A DNA stretch of 64,000 nt, from positions 43,404 through 107,403 of the forward strand of contig DCJC01000054.1 of assembly GCA_002317355.1 (NCBI GenBank), written 5' to 3'. How positions within the stretch are numbered: position 1 is the stretch's first letter; every line of letters begins with the position of its first letter. Positions 62,081-64,000 of this stretch are shown piece by piece. The translations under genes and the position numbers were made by a program. Source of the stretch: Prevotellaceae bacterium UBA1710 (GTDB lineage Bacteria; Bacteroidota; Bacteroidia; Bacteroidales; Bacteroidaceae). The notes beneath the pieces are model-generated. The model saw only the letters and a program-made list of their open reading frames with translations. It was not told where the DNA came from and ran no database searches.

Positions 62081-63787
62081 ATGAATATTAAGAAATATAT
62101 AAATAAGCCTTTTGCTGCAATAATGACAGTATTGCTCCCTCTCGGGGGAGTAATGGGCTTTGCTTCTTGTTCTGACATGCTCGATACTACGTCTGATATG
62201 GTAGAGTTTGTTGACGGAAATCAGCAGGTGCTTCCAAAGGACACTCTTAATAGTGTCATGGGTATTATACGTGGTATCCAGACTATTGCAAATCGCACGG
62301 TTATTCTTGGTGATGTTCGTAGTGATCAGTTTACTGCTACTGACCATACTACATCAGCTCTCAAACAGATTGCATCTTTCAGTGTTGAGGCAGAAAATCC
62401 ATATAATAAGATCAGTGATTACTATGCTATCATCAACAACTGTAACTACTTCATCGAGAATGCTGATACAAATGTCACAAAGTATGGCGAAAAGGTATTT
62501 GAGAAGTATTATGCTGCAATCAAGACATATCGTGCATGGACTTACCTCCAGTTGGCAAAGAACTATGGCGAGGTACCTCTCGTGCTTAAGCCAGTCCTTA
62601 CTGTGGGTGAGTCTGAGGCAGAGATGACAAAGCCATATACCAACTTGACTGACATCTGTAATTTCTTTATTGATGACATCAAGCCTTATGTAGATACATA
62701 TATTCCAACAACTGTAAAAAAAGAATATTTCATTCCTGTACGTGTACTTCTTGGTGAACTCTGTCTGTGGGCAGGTCGCTATAATGAAGCTGCGCAGTAT
62801 CTGCACGACTATCTCACATTGAAGAATAATGAGGTTTATCCTGGTGAATCCTGTTCACGTTGGTATGTATTTTCAGATCTTGATTTTTCTCATGCAAATT
62901 TCACTACTGTCATCGCCGAAGAGTCTCTCGCAACAATCCCTATGGAGACAAAAGAATATTATGGAGTGAGAAATGAACTAAGAACTATCTTTGCGTCTGT
63001 TCTTGACAACAACTATTATCCTCAATTCTTACCTTCAGAGGCATACTATAAGCTATCTAAGGCACAGAATTACATTCTTGAAGTGGAGAAGTTCGGTTCA
63101 ACGGAAAAAGACACTATCGTAGCCCCAAAGGAAGGGTTCCAAAAAGATTATTACGCTGGTGACTTGCGACTTAGAGGCATTTTTACTCAAGATTATATAA
63201 ACAGAGAAAACAATTCTCCATACTCTAAAGAGGTTTATGAGGTTAGTCGTCTTTCCCTCAATAATAATGTCAGTATATATCGTACAACACAGGTTTACCT
63301 AATGTATGCAGAGGCGCTGAACCGTTGTGGATATCCAGAGGCTGCATTTTGTATTCTTAAGTATGGCATGTGTAATCTGAACATTCAGAAATATGTAAAT
63401 GCGCAGGAAATCGAAAGAGCTGGTTCACTCATCAACTTCGATGATGATGTTTTCACACGTGATCGAGTAAGTGGAACTCATGCACGTGGTTGTGGTGAAG
63501 TACAGTGTGATAATAACTATTGTGTTCCACAGCCGGATGCTGCTCTTGCCTCTTATGAGGATACTGTTCAGTATCAGATTCCTTTCGTTGAGCAGATGAT
63601 TATAGACGAGATGGGACTCGAATTCAGCTATGAGGGTAAGCGTTACTACGATCTTATGCGTGTGGCTCTCAGAAGAAATGATCCTGCATATCTCGCTGAT
63701 GCTATTGCTAAGCGTAATGGTACTATGGATGAGACTCTTCGCTCTAAGCTCATGGATAAGAAGAATTGGTTCTTGCCTATCAAATAA
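62081..63787 (+). CDS. SusD/RagB-type surface lipoprotein 2
   Basis: A 568-residue lipoprotein with lipobox ending at Cys30 in MGFASCSDM. SusD blocks: ISDYYAIINNCNYFIENADT near 109-128, AAIKTYRAWTYLQLAKNYGE near 145-164 and the late GLEFSYEGKRYYDLMRVAL near 508-526. It pairs with the SusC directly upstream. Its N-terminal codons match those of the FAS1 gene at 57178. The final gene of the locus; a terminator follows. Confidence 0.93.
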   Translation: MNIKKYINKPFAAIMTVLLPLGGVMGFASCSDMLDTTSDMVEFVDGNQQVLPKDTLNSVMGIIRGIQTIANRTVILGDVRSDQFTATDHTTSALKQIASFSVEAENPYNKISDYYAIINNCNYFIENADTNVTKYGEKVFEKYYAAIKTYRAWTYLQLAKNYGEVPLVLKPVLTVGESEAEMTKPYTNLTDICNFFIDDIKPYVDTYIPTTVKKEYFIPVRVLLGELCLWAGRYNEAAQYLHDYLTLKNNEVYPGESCSRWYVFSDLDFSHANFTTVIAEESLATIPMETKEYYGVRNELRTIFASVLDNNYYPQFLPSEAYYKLSKAQNYILEVEKFGSTEKDTIVAPKEGFQKDYYAGDLRLRGIFTQDYINRENNSPYSKEVYEVSRLSLNNNVSIYRTTQVYLMYAEALNRCGYPEAAFCILKYGMCNLNIQKYVNAQEIERAGSLINFDDDVFTRDRVSGTHARGCGEVQCDNNYCVPQPDAALASYEDTVQYQIPFVEQMIIDEMGLEFSYEGKRYYDLMRVALRRNDPAYLADAIAKRNGTMDETLRSKLMDKKNWFLPIK

Positions 63788-63808
63788 GCCAAGGTGATAA
63801 AGTGATTA

Positions 63809-63847
63809 AAAAGCCCCACCCCCTCATGAAAGGGAGTGGGGCTTTAA
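63809..63847. terminator. Terminator after SusD 2
   Basis: AAAGCCCCAC (63809-63818) and GTGGGGCTTT (63836-63845) with an inner CCCT/AGGG continuation. Its GC-rich style resembles the dispersed repeat family. Confidence 0.85.
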
Positions 63848-63942
63848 GTTTCACCTATACCTACATGATTTATCTGTGTTGGTTATGTATATATCTGTAT
63901 ATCTGTGAGTTATGTATAAATCAACGAACCTACCTATCCATA

Positions 63943-64000
63943 GGTTAACGTGAGTTCGACGAATTTGTTAGTCGTTTGATTGATGAGCCCCGAAGCGGGC
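63943..64000 (+). repeat. Start of another copy of the palindromic element, cut by window edge
   Basis: TTAACGTGAGTTCGACGAAT, then TTGTTAGTCGTTTGATTGAT and GAGCCCCGAAGCGGGC match the outer end of the element at 35556-35826. The rest is outside the window. Confidence 0.85.

Noticed and set aside
1..64000. tRNA or rRNA genes
   Set aside because: No stretch with cloverleaf-like T-arm words and CCA-type ends or rRNA-like sequence was found in the spacers read.

Overview
The window is a chromosomal segment of a Bacteroidales bacterium, most likely a gut or rumen Prevotellaceae (Prevotella/Xylanibacter/Segatella group). The evidence is the Bacteroidetes promoter form (TTTG, about 20 bp, TAnnTTTG, often followed by C) before many genes, SusC/SusD pairs, BspA-like leucine-rich repeat proteins, type III glutamine synthetase, the LL-diaminopimelate aminotransferase route and a GH115/GH98 pair. 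I see no rRNA, tRNA, CRISPR array, transposase or integrase gene.

Layout. (1) 1-8.9 kb: nitrogen assimilation. A leftward glnK-amt-asnB operon (asnB is cut by the window start) faces a rightward set of dapF, dapL, a TorF-like porin and glnN. (2) 9.4-14.3 kb: small accessory island. Two almost identical lipoprotein genes lie in a 437-bp direct duplication that flanks an orphan HigA-like antitoxin with a toxin remnant and two BspA-like proteins; a third small secreted protein follows. (3) 14.7-29.9 kb: envelope-glycan cluster of two convergent operons. The rightward one carries an MsbA-like ABC exporter, two LTA-synthase-like phosphotransferases, an LpxL-like acyltransferase, a metallophosphoesterase, an LPS kinase-like protein, a glycosyltransferase and LicD. 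The leftward one carries a glycosyltransferase, GtrA, a HisC/CobD-like PLP enzyme, a nucleotidyltransferase and LicD. Together they look like a system that adds phospho-substituents (phosphocholine- or phosphoethanolamine-like) to surface lipid-linked glycans. (4) 30-35 kb: a Spy-like periplasmic protein, ispF, aminopeptidase P and malate dehydrogenase. (5) 36-46 kb: a 1281-residue secreted protein of unknown role, a GH115 alpha-glucuronidase and a GH98 enzyme with a carbohydrate-binding module, pointing to glucuronoxylan. (6) 47-63.8 kb: FAS1 lipoprotein, SusC, SusD, FAS1, FAS1, SusC, SusD, a polysaccharide-utilisation-type locus in which three fasciclin-domain lipoproteins stand where SusE/F-type glycan-binding proteins usually are.

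The most unusual content is between the genes. Spacers are repeatedly built from short words in strict register: 7-bp, 8-bp and 11-bp periods. Several arrays reverse orientation half way and so form long imperfect hairpins (30.27-30.37 kb, 46.67-46.83 kb, 27.04-27.18 kb). Two hairpins at 46.28-46.58 kb share a loop but have differing GTGCCA-built arms. A roughly 270-bp palindrome at 35.56-35.83 kb has relatives at 35.15 kb and at the right window edge. A GC-rich dispersed repeat (CTCCCTCCCTCGGGAGGG type) sits in spacers but is also read in frame as the N-terminus of ispF and probably of one LTA-synthase-like gene, and as the C-terminus of aminopeptidase P.
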